NCBI RefSeq assembly: GCF_029051645.1
Contig: NZ_JAACFS010000019.1
Span: 62,001 to 126,000, forward strand
DNA from: Bradyrhizobium sp. CSA112
GTDB taxonomy: Bacteria; Pseudomonadota; Alphaproteobacteria; Rhizobiales; Xanthobacteraceae
Length of the DNA stretch: 64,000 bases
Reading direction: 5' to 3'
Part shown: one piece after another, positions 1 to 9,831 of the stretch
Layout: the number at the start of each line of letters is the position of its first letter
How positions within the stretch are numbered: position 1 is the first letter of the stretch
The notes under the pieces: model-generated
What the model was told of the DNA's origin: nothing
What the model saw: only the letters and a program-made list of their open reading frames with translations
Databases searched by the model: none
Program-made: the position numbers and the translations under genes

Positions 1-29
1 CTTCTGTGAGGGACGACGATATCTCTCCC

Positions 30-142
30 CGTCATTGCGAGCGTTAGCGAAGCAATCCATAGCGCCACAAGTGGAGGCATGGATTGCTTCGTCGCTTACG
101 CTCCCTTGCGCAAACGCTTCGCGTTTGTCGCAGGCAATGACG
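30..142. repeat. Interspersed palindromic repeat (CGTCATTGC ends)
   Basis: The element opens with CGTCATTGC and closes with GCAATGACG, giving a 9-bp outer stem. Inside are a second long stem (GAAGCAATCCAT with ATGGATTGCTTC) and a short hairpin (AAACGC TTC GCGTTT). The same design recurs at 2392-2510. No convincing gene was seen from 1 to 373. Confidence 0.7.
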
Positions 143-373
143 GAGCTGGCAGTCTTTTCCCTGTATAGGGGTGCCTACTTCCCGAAAAATTCCTGCACGG
201 CTTCCTGCGCTGCGAATTGGATTGCGGCATTGTGAGCCATCGCACTTGTGGCGACGAAACAAAGGGTATTTACCTAGGTGCGTCACCGGCCCGCCAACAT
301 TTAAGGCCGCGACAAAGCCGCCAACACGGTGGATAATATTTGCGATTTGCGAGGCTCAACCGGAGCAATTGCT

Positions 374-1750
374 ATGTCGATGCAGAGTGTGGCTTCCCCT
401 GCCATGACGTTGACGCCGCCGAACCCTAAGGCGTTGCGGCACATTCCCGGTAGCGAGGGCTGGCCGTTCATCGGCAACACGCTGGCGGTGCTGGCCGACC
501 CCAAAGGGCAGATTGAGAAGTCGGCCGCCAAATACGGTCTGATCTATCGCACCCGTTTATTCGGCGAGACCAGCGTGACGATGCTCGGGCCCGAGGCCAA
601 CGAGCTCGTGCTGTTCGACCAGGCGCGCCTGTTCTCCTCCACCCATGGGTGGGGACGGATCCTCGGCCAGTTGTTTCCGCGCGGGCTGATGCTGCTGGAT
701 TTTGAAGAGCACCGCCTGCACCGCCGCGCGCTGTCGGTCGCGTTCAAGTCGGGGCCGATGAAGTCCTACCTCGTCGACCTCGACCGCGGCATTGCCGCGC
801 GGGTCAAGCAGTGGAAGGCGCGGCCGGGCGAGATGCTGGTGTATCCGGCGATGAAGCAGCTCACGCTCGATCTGGCGGCGACGTCGTTCCTCGGCGCCGA
901 TATCGGGCCTGAGGTCGACGAGATCACCCGCGCCTTCATCGACATGGTGGCCGCAGCCGTGGCGCCGATCCGGCGGCCGCTGCCGTTCACGCAGATGGGC
1001 CGCGGCGTCGCAGGCCGCAAGCGGATCGTTGCCTACTTCGCCGAGCAGATTCCGATCCGCCGCGCGCGGGGCGGCGGCGATGACCTATTCTCGCAACTGT
1101 GCCAGGCGACGCACGAGGACGGCGCGCTGCTGTCGACCCAGGACATCATCGACCACATGAGTTTTCTGATGATGGCGGCGCATGACACGCTGACATCGTC
1201 GCTGACCTCCTTTGTCGGCGAGCTTGCCGCCCACCCCGAATGGCAGCAGCAATTGCGCGAGGAAGTCAAAGGCCTCGGCATCGAAGCCAACGATCCCTCC
1301 AGCATCGACAATCTCGAGAAGATGCCGCTGTCGGAAATGGCGTTCAAGGAAGCGCTGCGAATGAAGCCGCCGGTGCCGTCGATGCCGCGCCGCGCGGTGC
1401 GCGACTTTTCGTTCAGGGGGTACGACGTTCCCGCCGGCACGCTGGTCGGCGTCAACCCGCTGTTCACGCACCATATGCCGGATATCTGGCACGAACCGGA
1501 TAAGTTCGATCCGATGCGTTTTTCTGATCAAGCGCAGCGCACCCGCCACCGCTTCGCCTGGGTGCCGTACGGCGGCGGCGCGCATATGTGCCTCGGCCTG
1601 CACTTCGCCTATATGCAGGCGAAATGTTTTGCGCGGCACTTCCTGCAGAATCTGGAGGTTTCCCTGGAGCCCGGCTACAAGGCGGACTGGCAGATGTGGC
1701 CGATCCCGAAGCCGCGCGACGGGCTGCGGGTGGTGGTGAAGGCGCTCTAA
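374..1750 (+). CDS. Cytochrome P450
   Basis: Heme-thiolate monooxygenase of about 458 residues. The heme-binding loop PYGGGAHMCLGLH places the axial cysteine near residue 406. The I-helix has AAHDTLTSS, matching the oxygen-activation motif, and FKEALRMKPP holds the K-helix ExxR. There is no N-terminal membrane anchor, so a soluble bacterial enzyme is expected. I chose the ATG at 374 because CGGAG lies about 8 bases upstream; a GTG at 329 is in frame but lacks a ribosome site. No ferredoxin or reductase gene is adjacent, so the redox partner and substrate cannot be read from context. Confidence 0.9.
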   Translation: MSMQSVASPAMTLTPPNPKALRHIPGSEGWPFIGNTLAVLADPKGQIEKSAAKYGLIYRTRLFGETSVTMLGPEANELVLFDQARLFSSTHGWGRILGQLFPRGLMLLDFEEHRLHRRALSVAFKSGPMKSYLVDLDRGIAARVKQWKARPGEMLVYPAMKQLTLDLAATSFLGADIGPEVDEITRAFIDMVAAAVAPIRRPLPFTQMGRGVAGRKRIVAYFAEQIPIRRARGGGDDLFSQLCQATHEDGALLSTQDIIDHMSFLMMAAHDTLTSSLTSFVGELAAHPEWQQQLREEVKGLGIEANDPSSIDNLEKMPLSEMAFKEALRMKPPVPSMPRRAVRDFSFRGYDVPAGTLVGVNPLFTHHMPDIWHEPDKFDPMRFSDQAQRTRHRFAWVPYGGGAHMCLGLHFAYMQAKCFARHFLQNLEVSLEPGYKADWQMWPIPKPRDGLRVVVKAL

Positions 1751-1751
1751 C

Positions 1752-1835
1752 CGTCATTGCCGGGCTTGACCCGGCAATCCATCGCCCTTCGCTTGATTCT
1801 TTCGATGGATGCGCGGGTCAAGCCCGCGCATGACG
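1752..1835. repeat. Palindromic repeat between convergent genes
   Basis: Begins CGTCATTGCCGGG and ends GCGCATGACG, with inner arms GGGCTTGACCCG and CGGGTCAAGCCCG. It sits between the 3' ends of the P450 gene and the cupin gene, where it could act as a bidirectional transcription end. Confidence 0.65.
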
Positions 1836-1854
1836 AGTTGGGGCTGCCACGACC

Positions 1855-2355
1855 CTAATCCACGAACGTCGTCAACTGCGCGCCCTCATCGGCCACGAAC
1901 ACCGCGATCAATTCCGCCGGCTCGGTATTGCTGGCATTGGCCGAAACCAGATGCACGGCGCCCGGCGGCTCGAAGAACGACTGGCCGACGCCAAACGTTT
2001 CAACCGGACCACCGGCGAGCTGCGAGCGGATTTCGCCCTTGGTCACATAGGCGGTGACGGAGCCGGAATGCCGGTGCGCGCGGGTGAAGCCGCCGGGACC
2101 ATAGAACACGCGCACGATGGTCACGCGCTTGCCGGGTACGTTCGGCAGCGCGTGCGAGGAGATCGGCTCGACCACATCCTGCGCGGGGCCCGACGAAATG
2201 CTGTTCGCGCAAAGCGGTTCGATAATCGCCGAGACAGCGTCCATGGTCGACGGCAACGTCTTGCCGATGACGAAGGCGCAGGCGAGGCCGGCGACGATGG
2301 CGAGGTAGAATGGACGGCCTTCCGATATCGGCGAGGGGCGGAATGTTGCAGACAT
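1855..2355 (-). CDS. Membrane-anchored cupin-domain protein
   Basis: About 166 residues. One hydrophobic segment (FYLAIVAGLACAFVIG, around residues 16-32) probably anchors or exports the protein, followed by a single beta-barrel cupin. The first cupin motif is visible as RAHRHSGSVTAYVTKGE, with the two histidines and the glutamate that usually bind metal, and the second as PPGAVHLVSA. The ATG at 2355 has GGGAGAG just upstream; the longer open frame to 2457 runs through repeat sequence and is unlikely to be translated. Substrate is unknown. Confidence 0.8.
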   Translation of the reverse strand: MSATFRPSPISEGRPFYLAIVAGLACAFVIGKTLPSTMDAVSAIIEPLCANSISSGPAQDVVEPISSHALPNVPGKRVTIVRVFYGPGGFTRAHRHSGSVTAYVTKGEIRSQLAGGPVETFGVGQSFFEPPGAVHLVSANASNTEPAELIAVFVADEGAQLTTFVD

Positions 2356-2391
2356 TTGCGTCTCTCCCTTTTGTGTCGTCCTACATTTCAA

Positions 2392-2510
2392 CGTCATTGC
2401 GAGGAGCCAACGGGTCGCGCGAATGCGCGCCCGATGACAGGCTCCGCGACGAAGCAATCCAGCTTCTTGCTCGCGGATGGATGGATTGCTTCGCTACGCT
2501 CGCAATGACG
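2392..2510. repeat. Palindromic repeat (CGTCATTGC ends)
   Basis: Starts CGTCATTGCGAGG and ends CTCGCAATGACG, with inner GACGAAGCAATCCA and TGGATTGCTTCG arms. It is a diverged copy of the element at 30-142 and fills most of the gap between the SDR gene and the cupin gene. Confidence 0.7.
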
Positions 2511-2519
2511 GATGAACGT

Positions 2520-3362
2520 CTACCCCGCGCCCTGATCGAACGCCTTCTTCAGCGTGACATAGCCCTGCTGCTGCTGGCTCCAGTTGCGGCCGCCGATCAT
2601 GGCGCCATCGACCACCAGATCGTGGCCGTTGATGAAGGAGGATTCGTCACTCGCCAGGAAAAGCGCGGCCTGCGCAATATCCTCCGGCAAGCCGGCGCGC
2701 GGGATCGGCTGCGCCGATTTGTAGACCTCGCGCATCACGGCTGGGGTCTTTTCGGCGGCCTCGACCGACAAGCCCAGCGCCTTGCCGAAAATGCCGGTCG
2801 CGATCGCGCCGGGAGAAATCGAATTCACGCGAATATTGGATTCGCCGAGTTCCATCGCCACGCATTTGGTGAGGTGGATGACGGCGGCCTTCGCAGCGCT
2901 GTAGACCATCGAAGACGAATAGCCGGCGAGATTGCCGGCGATGCTGCCGTTGTTGATGATGCTGCCGGAACCCTGCCTCCGCATATGCGGGGCCGCGTGT
3001 TTCATGCCGAGCATCACGCTGCGCACCAGCGTCGCCATCGCGGCGTCGAACCGCTCGACATCGAGGCCTTCGATGCCGCCGGTCTGCGCCGGACCGCCGG
3101 CATTGTTGAACAGGCAATCGATCCGGCCGAATTTTTCCACCGAAAGGGCGATCAGCGCCTTCATCTGCTCTTCCACCGTGACGTCGGTCTGGCGAAAGAT
3201 GCAGTTGGCGCCGAGCTTTTTGGCCAGCGCCTCGCCCTCCGGCGCGCGGCGTCCGGCGATCACAACTTTTGCGCCTTCGGCGACGAATAGCTCCGCGGTG
3301 TGCAATCCGATGCCGCTCGTCGCACCGGTGATCACCGCAACCTTGCCGTCCAGCCGTCCCAT
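2520..3362 (-). CDS. SDR family oxidoreductase
   Basis: Classical short-chain dehydrogenase/reductase of 280 residues. The Rossmann nucleotide motif TGATSGIG is at about residues 13-20, NNAG near 90, and the catalytic Tyr/Lys pair in YSAAK near 155, followed by NSISPGAIATGIF as in the family. The C-terminal FINGHDLVVDGAMIGG is typical of FabG/2,5-dichloro-diol-dehydrogenase-like members. The A-G-R-R following the second strand suggests NADP(H) but does not settle it. It stands before the cupin gene on the same strand, separated by a repeat. Substrate unknown. Confidence 0.9.
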   Translation of the reverse strand: MGRLDGKVAVITGATSGIGLHTAELFVAEGAKVVIAGRRAPEGEALAKKLGANCIFRQTDVTVEEQMKALIALSVEKFGRIDCLFNNAGGPAQTGGIEGLDVERFDAAMATLVRSVMLGMKHAAPHMRRQGSGSIINNGSIAGNLAGYSSSMVYSAAKAAVIHLTKCVAMELGESNIRVNSISPGAIATGIFGKALGLSVEAAEKTPAVMREVYKSAQPIPRAGLPEDIAQAALFLASDESSFINGHDLVVDGAMIGGRNWSQQQQGYVTLKKAFDQGAG

Positions 3363-3539
3363 CTCGTTACCCCCTATCGATATCGGTTGACGCCAATATT
3401 CCCGTCCCTTGCCGACAAGGCAAGCTGACTTGTTCCACTGCGATCACCGACGTTCGGCCCGCTTTGCCGCCAACGGCGGCGCAGAAATCCCCCACTTTCG
3501 CTATGATCGGCCTTATTTTGGATTCGCTGATCACGTGAA

Positions 3540-4514
3540 GTGACAACTCCGATGAAGAAATTGATCGACGAATTCAGGCGCGGGTGGCAGGGAATCGCCC
3601 AGCCTTCGCTGCTTTTCAGCGCGGCCTTCGCGGCCGGCTGTCTCGCCGTGTCGACAATCGCCCGGTGGGGGGTGGCCCAGCTCCGTCCCGACGTATTCTT
3701 TACGCCCTATTTCCCGGCCGTGTTCCTGGCCGCCGCCGTCGGCGGTGCCAGGCTCGGGATCGCTACGGCCATCGCAGGAGGCGCGCTCGGCGTCACCGTC
3801 AATTTCAGCGGCGCGAGTGCCGATTCCGCACGGTTTGCGCTGCTGCTGATGTTCTGGGCGGTTTGCGGTTTCGCCATCTGGGGCGTCGAACATTACCGGA
3901 CGATCATGGCTCAACAACGGGAAGTCTCGAAACGCCTGATCCAGGAAGAGGATTACCGCAAGCTCCTGGTCGATGAATTGCAGCACCGGCTCAAGAACAA
4001 GACCTCGACGATCCACGCCGTGCTGCACCAGGTCCTGCAGGACCAGCCGCAGATCTGGGGCAGCATCGATCGCCGCCTCCGCGCGCTGTCGGCGACCGAC
4101 GATTTGATCGCGCGGCTGGACGGCAGCGGATGCGACATCAAGGATATGCTGCATTCCGAACTCGGGCCGTATGGCCATGTCCGGTTCAATCTGAACGGCG
4201 ATCCACTATTCCTGCCGGCCAAGCTGGCGGTCAGCCTGGCGCTGGTCTTTCATGAACTGGCCACCAATGCAGGCAAGTACGGCGCGTTTTCTTCGGCCCG
4301 CGGGCTGTTGCAGGTGTCGTGGTCGATGTCGGAGGATCGCCTCAACGTCACCTGGGATGAAACCGAAGGTCCGGTGATCGATAACGTCGGCCCCCCGGGC
4401 TTCGGCACCAAGCTGTTGCAATCGGCGCTTCGCGCGTTCGACGGCAAGACGGAGATACGCTTCCTGAAGACCGGCGTGCATTGCACGATGCAATGCCGGG
4501 TTCCTGCGAGTTGA
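3540..4514 (+). CDS. HWE-type sensor histidine kinase with DUF4118-like membrane domain
   Basis: 324 residues. The N-terminal 120 contain several hydrophobic helices resembling the DUF4118 sensory module, then a short linker. The phospho-acceptor region reads VDELQHRLKNKTSTIHAV, the N-box LVFHELATNAGKYGAFS, and the diagnostic W-x-E is seen in NVTWDETEGP. These mark the HWE subfamily common in rhizobia. The C-terminal GFGTKLLQSAL fits the ATP lid. No receiver or PhyR/NepR gene is adjacent, so the partner is unknown. The start is a GTG at 3540; an ATG at 3552 is equally possible. Confidence 0.88.
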   Translation: MTTPMKKLIDEFRRGWQGIAQPSLLFSAAFAAGCLAVSTIARWGVAQLRPDVFFTPYFPAVFLAAAVGGARLGIATAIAGGALGVTVNFSGASADSARFALLLMFWAVCGFAIWGVEHYRTIMAQQREVSKRLIQEEDYRKLLVDELQHRLKNKTSTIHAVLHQVLQDQPQIWGSIDRRLRALSATDDLIARLDGSGCDIKDMLHSELGPYGHVRFNLNGDPLFLPAKLAVSLALVFHELATNAGKYGAFSSARGLLQVSWSMSEDRLNVTWDETEGPVIDNVGPPGFGTKLLQSALRAFDGKTEIRFLKTGVHCTMQCRVPAS

Positions 4515-4735
4515 GCGTTTCCCGGTTTGCCGCACCTTGCCCCGACGCAAAATGTCCGTCGTGCGCCCAAAGCGCGCAATGGAAATCCGTCTTAGCTGTC
4601 TCTCGTTCGGCGTTGACACTCTGTTAATGACGATCAAGTCCAACGTCGTTGAAAATCGCTGACTTCTACGGTTGTTAGGGTTTTTCGGAGTTCCGCTTAA
4701 CCAATACTACAAGGGACTTTGCCAGTCTCCGTGGC

Positions 4736-6511
4736 ATGCATAGTCCCAACAAGCACGACTTTCACGCAGCGGCGACGCAGGCCAGCGATGAAAGCATATT
4801 TGAATCCGAACTGACCATCCTGCGGGATGTCTTCAGGTTGCTTCCGGCCGGCGTGACGGTTCAGGACGAGCACGGCGAGTTCGTCCTGATGAACGATGCC
4901 GCGACCGCCATCCTGGAGGCGGCCGCCGCGGCGCCGTCTGCCTCGCAACTGAACGATCGCCGCGAAACCTGTCTCGAATTGCTGCGCACGGGCCGCCCGG
5001 CCGTGGTGGAAGAAGCCATTGCCAGCGGCCCGGCCAAACAGGTGTTTCTTACCTCGCATCGGCCCATCCAGGTCGCAGGGCGCAATTTGCTGATCTCGAG
5101 TTCGACCGACATCACCGAACAGAAGGCGTTCGAGGATCACCTGTTCCGCTCCGCCTATTACGACGAGCTGACCGGCTTGCCGACGCGGCGCGTGATCGAG
5201 CATCGCGTCAACAGTCTCCTGAAGTACGACAATGGACAGGGCCGTTTCGCGCTGGCGTTTCTCGACATCGACAATTTCAAGCACATCAACGACTATTACG
5301 GACACCCGGTCGGCGACGCGCTGCTGGTGGAGATGGCCAAGCGGCTGGGGCTGGACCTGCGCGAATCCGATATCCTGTCGCGGATCAGCGGTGATGAGTT
5401 TGTGCTGGTGCTCAACCCGATCCAGAGCGACGCCGAGGTCGAAGAGTACATCCACTTCATCCTGCAACGGCTGAAGGCGCCGTTCTTCATCGACCAATCC
5501 GAGATATTCGCCTCGACCTCGATCGGCGTCAGCCTCTATCCCGAGCACGGACGCAGCTATGAAGTGCTGCGGCAGAACGCCGACATCGCGATGTATCGCA
5601 TCAAGAACGGCAGCAAGGGCGCCGCGGCGTTCTTCGACGGCAGCATGGAGCGCGAGGCGCTGGCGCGGATGAAGATCGAGCAATCGCTGAGGCTGGCGAT
5701 CCTGGAAAAGCGATTTTGCTGCGCCTTCCAGCCCAAGGTCGATATCCGGACCCAGGAGGTCACGGGCGTCGAGGCGCTGGTGCGCCTGCGCGACGACGAG
5801 GGGGTGATTCAGGCCCCCAGCACCTTCATCAATCTTGCCACCGAACTGGGCCTGATCGACGAACTGACCCATCTGGTGCTGGCGGAGATCGTCAAGTCGA
5901 TCGACCTGATCAACGAGACCTTCGGCCCCGACACCACGATCAGCATGAACGTTGCGGCCAAGCAGGCCGGCAATCCCGAATTCATGCGGCCGTTCGCCCA
6001 GGCGATCGAGGCCACCGGCTTTCCGAAGCGCTTCATGATCGAGGTGACGGAAGACGCGTTCGTGACCAAGACGCATTTCCAGGACGAGATCCTGCCGATC
6101 TTCCGTAATCTCGGCGTCAGGATCTCGATCGACGATTTCGGCATCGGCTATTCGTCGCTGTCGGCGCTGGCCGACATCACGGCCGATGAAATCAAGATCG
6201 ACCGTTCCTTCATCACCGACATCCATAAGCGCCCTCGCAGCCAGGGCATCCTGCGGGCGATCGAATCCTTGAGCGAAGCGCTCGGCATGACCGTAATCGC
6301 CGAAGGGCTCGAAAGCTTCGAGGAACTGGCCTATCTGCAGGCCGCGACCAAGATCCGCTACGCCCAGGGCTACTACTTCTCAAGGCCGATTTTCCTCGAA
6401 GACCTCAAGCTGGCGACCCCGCGCGCCAGCGAGGCGCGCGCCAGCCTCGTCAGCCGTCCCGCGCCGGAAACCCGCGCCGCCTACTCGCGCAGCGGCGGCT
6501 ATCGCCGCTAG
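4736..6511 (+). CDS. PAS-GGDEF-EAL cyclic-di-GMP turnover protein
   Basis: 591 residues in three modules: an N-terminal PAS-like sensor (about 25-135, LLPAGVTVQDEHGEFVLMND), a GGDEF domain (about 140-300) and an EAL domain (about 310-560). The cyclase signature is SGDEF rather than GGDEF, a substitution seen in some active enzymes. The EAL half keeps GVEALVRLR, SMNVAAKQ, IEVTEDAF, DDFGIGYSS, IKIDRSF and VIAEGLES, so phosphodiesterase activity is likely. There are no membrane segments. The 220 bases upstream hold no gene and probably carry its promoter. Confidence 0.93.
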   Translation: MHSPNKHDFHAAATQASDESIFESELTILRDVFRLLPAGVTVQDEHGEFVLMNDAATAILEAAAAAPSASQLNDRRETCLELLRTGRPAVVEEAIASGPAKQVFLTSHRPIQVAGRNLLISSSTDITEQKAFEDHLFRSAYYDELTGLPTRRVIEHRVNSLLKYDNGQGRFALAFLDIDNFKHINDYYGHPVGDALLVEMAKRLGLDLRESDILSRISGDEFVLVLNPIQSDAEVEEYIHFILQRLKAPFFIDQSEIFASTSIGVSLYPEHGRSYEVLRQNADIAMYRIKNGSKGAAAFFDGSMEREALARMKIEQSLRLAILEKRFCCAFQPKVDIRTQEVTGVEALVRLRDDEGVIQAPSTFINLATELGLIDELTHLVLAEIVKSIDLINETFGPDTTISMNVAAKQAGNPEFMRPFAQAIEATGFPKRFMIEVTEDAFVTKTHFQDEILPIFRNLGVRISIDDFGIGYSSLSALADITADEIKIDRSFITDIHKRPRSQGILRAIESLSEALGMTVIAEGLESFEELAYLQAATKIRYAQGYYFSRPIFLEDLKLATPRASEARASLVSRPAPETRAAYSRSGGYRR

Positions 6512-6567
6512 GGAGCGCGGCGCCCGCGGCGGATGCTGCGCCTGCTCGGCTGCACCCAGGTGCAGGG

Positions 6568-8502
6568 TTATCTGTTCAGCGCACCGAAGCCGGCGACCGA
6601 GGCGAGGCGATTGCTGGCCGCGCGATTGGAGACCGCGGCAGCGGTGGCCTGACGCCGTTCCATCGCGGCAGTGTCGAGTATCGCGGCGATCGCCGAACTG
6701 CCTCCCGCCTCCAGCGACGCGATGGCCTCCTTGGCCCAGAGGTAGGAAGCTTCAAAGATCTCCGTGTGGCGATCGAAATCCGTCACATCGATCCCGACCG
6801 GAGGCGGTGGCCGCATCACCGTATCGAACGGTCCGACCGGCAGCGTATCGTAGCGCTGATGCGCCACGAGACTTCGCCACAAGACGTTCACCGCGCTCGG
6901 CGCCGCCGGAAGCAGCTTCTTGCGGAACGGCGTCAGCATGGCGGCGATCAGTTCGAGCCGTCCGGGCAGCGATGCATAGTCGACGTCGAACATCTCCGCC
7001 GCCGGCTCGCCGAAATGCACGACGAGATTGGGACCGCTCTTGAGCTGGTGCATTGACGCCAGCGGGACGTTGTCGATGAGACATCCATCGACCAGCATCG
7101 CGCCCTCCGCCGTGTAGAACGGCGGCAACAGCCCGGGGATCGCACTCGATGCGCGCACCGCCTGCCAGAGCGGCCCTGTCCTGATCAATTCGAGATTGTG
7201 GGTCGAAAGATTGGTGGCGACGGCGGCAAAGGGCCGCCAGCAATCCTCGATCCGGCAGTCTGAGCCGTACTGATGGGCGAGGGCGCGATCGAAGGCCTTG
7301 TGATCCAGCAGGGAGTAGCGCGGCCAGGTCGGCCGCCGAAAGCTTCTGCTCCTGACGAAGATCTCGTCCGTCCCGTGCTCGAGATGCTCGGCTTCGAGAT
7401 TTTTGGCGAAGCCGGCCACCATGGCAGAGCCGACGCTGGTCCCGACAAAGATATCGAACATCACGCCGCGTTCGCGAAACGCCTTGTAGATACCGACATG
7501 CGCGGTTCCGAAGCTGCCGCCGCCGGCGGCGACGAAGCCCACCGCCCGGCCGCACAGAAAACGGACCAGGCTGTCGATATCGACCTGGTCTTCGAGAGCG
7601 ACATGGTGATGCATGAAGGCCGGCAGCCGGGCCAGCCAGGCCGCGGTGCCAGAGACCTCGCCGCTTCGGCGGTCATGAATGCGAACGAGGCGTCTGGCCG
7701 AGACGGGATGAACCTCGCAGGCGAAGGCCTCGATATCAGTCAATGCTGCCGCCGGCGCATCGCCGCGGCACGCGAACACGACCATGTCGGCCTGACGGAT
7801 GGCCTTGCGCGCCCAGGGCGAAGCCTCGCGGCCGCCGAGATAAACCACCAGCGGCGCCGTGTGTTCGAGCTTGTTGAGCCATTCGGTGACGTCGTGCGCA
7901 TCGAGCGCGACGCCTGGAAACATCGCCTGCAGGCGGGCGGCGTCGACGATCTCGGCATGGGTCGCGGCCAGCGCCTCGCGCATCCGGCGATCGAAGGCAC
8001 CCGGCAGCGGCTCCAATCCGCTGTCGATCAGCGCCACCGTTCGCGCCTTCGGCGAGGTGCGGAACGGCGCGATGCGCGCGGTTTCCTTGGCGAACCGCCG
8101 CGCCAGCGCCGCGAGCAGCGCCTCGACGATGGCGGGGGCTTCCTCGACGAGCTTCTGGTAGGCCGGACGCGTCAGCGCCAGCACGCTGGTGTCGCGGATG
8201 GCGATCACATCGGCGGTGCGCGGGACATCGGCAAAGAAGCCGATCTCGCCCACCAGTTCGCCGGCCCGAAGCTCGGCGATCGGTTCGAGATAGCCGGTCT
8301 TGCGCACCGCTAGCGCGCCATGCAGCACCAGGAAAAGCGAATCCGACGGCCCGCCTTGCGCGACCAGCATCTGTCCGCGCACCAGATCCTGGCGGACCAT
8401 CGCGTTGAGCGCTTTCAGCCGCTGTTCGGAACTGAGCGTTCGAAACAGCGCGAAGTCCTCCGAGGCGGAGCCCAACGCGAGTATTGAGCTCGATCCACTC
8501 AT
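6568..8502 (-). CDS. Cyclic-nucleotide-binding patatin-like phospholipase
   Basis: 644 residues. The first 130 or so form a CAP_ED domain (LFLVLHGALAVRKTG, GELVGEIGFFADVPRTADV), the middle region is a linker, and residues about 325-520 form a patatin domain: oxyanion loop GGGSFGTAHVG, nucleophile motif GTSVGSA and the dyad region VDGCLIDNVPLA. This layout matches bacterial relatives of neuropathy target esterase, which hydrolyse phospholipids and may be gated by a cyclic nucleotide. The usual DG[GA] appears as DGC. No membrane helix is obvious. Confidence 0.88.
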   Translation of the reverse strand: MSGSSSILALGSASEDFALFRTLSSEQRLKALNAMVRQDLVRGQMLVAQGGPSDSLFLVLHGALAVRKTGYLEPIAELRAGELVGEIGFFADVPRTADVIAIRDTSVLALTRPAYQKLVEEAPAIVEALLAALARRFAKETARIAPFRTSPKARTVALIDSGLEPLPGAFDRRMREALAATHAEIVDAARLQAMFPGVALDAHDVTEWLNKLEHTAPLVVYLGGREASPWARKAIRQADMVVFACRGDAPAAALTDIEAFACEVHPVSARRLVRIHDRRSGEVSGTAAWLARLPAFMHHHVALEDQVDIDSLVRFLCGRAVGFVAAGGGSFGTAHVGIYKAFRERGVMFDIFVGTSVGSAMVAGFAKNLEAEHLEHGTDEIFVRSRSFRRPTWPRYSLLDHKAFDRALAHQYGSDCRIEDCWRPFAAVATNLSTHNLELIRTGPLWQAVRASSAIPGLLPPFYTAEGAMLVDGCLIDNVPLASMHQLKSGPNLVVHFGEPAAEMFDVDYASLPGRLELIAAMLTPFRKKLLPAAPSAVNVLWRSLVAHQRYDTLPVGPFDTVMRPPPPVGIDVTDFDRHTEIFEASYLWAKEAIASLEAGGSSAIAAILDTAAMERRQATAAAVSNRAASNRLASVAGFGALNR

Positions 8503-8610
8503 TTGGCGGTACCCGGTTGAATTAACGGCCCAACCTTAGCGCCGGGCCCCCACCACCGCGAGCGATATAAAGATAGCGATGCACTGCAGCATGGAGGCCG
8601 CATCCCTGCG

Positions 8611-9690
8611 TTACGCCGCCCACCGGCCGCGATTGTTTTCGGCGAGGATGGGCCGGATCAGCCGGCCGAAGCGCTCGGCCTCCTCGTCATGCAGATAGCT
8701 GGACAGGCAGAACGAATGGCAGCCGGCATCGATGAATTGCTGCAACGTGTCGGCGCACTGGACGGGATTGCCAACGACGGCGATGCCGGCGCCGGGGCGG
8801 ACTTTGGTGATGCCGGTCCACAGATGCGGCAGCAGCAAATCACCATGCTCGCGGGCAAGCTGCTGCACGCGCAGGTTCGCCTCCGAGCGGTTGTACAGCG
8901 TCTTCATTTCCTGCTTCTGCCGCTCGGTCGCATGCCGCACCAGCTGATCGGCAGCCTCCCAGGCGTCCGCCTCGTTCTCGCGGCAGATCACCTGCAGCCG
9001 CATGCCGAAGCCGATGTCGTTTTCGCGGCCATGCGGGCGCGCCATTTCCCTGATCTCGGCAATGTTCGAGGCGATCTTTTCCGGCAGGTCGCCCCAAAAC
9101 AGATGCACGTCGGAATGCTTGGCGGACAATTCCCAGGCCTGGCGCGAGCCGCCGCCGAGATAGAATTTTGGAAACGGCTGCTGGTGCGGGCGCGGCCTGA
9201 TGTGGGCGCCGGACAGTTTGTGAAATTTTCCTTCGAAGTTCACCGGCCCGCGCGTCGTCCACAGCGCCTTCAGGATCGAGACTTCCTCCTCCATCAGTTC
9301 GTAGCGCTGTTCCTTGGGGTAGCGCACGCCTTCGCCTTCGACCTCGCTCTCGTTCTGGCCGGCGATCAAATTGATGCAGATGCGCCCGCCCGACATCTGG
9401 TCGAAGGTCGAGATCATTTTCGCCAGCAGCACCGGGTTGATGTAGCCTGGCCGCGCCGCAATCAGCGGCTTGATGGACGACGAACGCGCCGCCATGAACG
9501 CGCCAGTGATCCACGCCTCCCAGCACACCGAGCCGACCGGGATCAAAAGATATTCGAAGCCGGCCTTTTCCGCCGCCTGCACCACGCGGTCGCACAGCTC
9601 GGGCGAGCCTGGAATCTGCGCGTCCATCAGGCCATAGGCCGTGGTGTCGCCATGCGTTGGCAAATACCAGCCGAATTCGAGCGGACGCAT
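8611..9690 (-). CDS. LLM-class FMNH2-dependent monooxygenase, SsuD-like
   Basis: About 359 residues of a luciferase-like TIM barrel. The start MRPLEFGWYLPTHGDT, the stretch INLIAGQNESEVEGEGV and the C-terminal LWTGITKVRPGAG and FCLSSYLHDEEAERFG resemble alkanesulfonate monooxygenase SsuD, which frees sulfite from sulfonates using FMNH2 from a partner reductase. No ssuE or ssuABC gene is in view, so a different sulfonated or sulfone substrate is possible. The ATG at 9690 is chosen for the upstream GGGGAGAAA; a longer frame reaches 9810. Confidence 0.85.
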   Translation of the reverse strand: MRPLEFGWYLPTHGDTTAYGLMDAQIPGSPELCDRVVQAAEKAGFEYLLIPVGSVCWEAWITGAFMAARSSSIKPLIAARPGYINPVLLAKMISTFDQMSGGRICINLIAGQNESEVEGEGVRYPKEQRYELMEEEVSILKALWTTRGPVNFEGKFHKLSGAHIRPRPHQQPFPKFYLGGGSRQAWELSAKHSDVHLFWGDLPEKIASNIAEIREMARPHGRENDIGFGMRLQVICRENEADAWEAADQLVRHATERQKQEMKTLYNRSEANLRVQQLAREHGDLLLPHLWTGITKVRPGAGIAVVGNPVQCADTLQQFIDAGCHSFCLSSYLHDEEAERFGRLIRPILAENNRGRWAA

Positions 9691-9831
9691 GAACGTTTCT
9701 CCCCGTCGACGCTTGTTGCCTGGTCGTTCGGCAGATGAGTTTAGCGGTTGCGAAAGTCGGGGCAATCGGGTTCCGGTTGCAGAGCGGTTTTCGATTTCAA
9801 TCGCGCCCACGGCAAGCTAGAGTCCTTGAGC

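Noticed and set aside
4697..6226. A 509-codon minus-strand frame opposite the GGDEF-EAL gene
   Set aside because: The plus-strand gene has all expected motifs; the minus frame has shadow-like composition.
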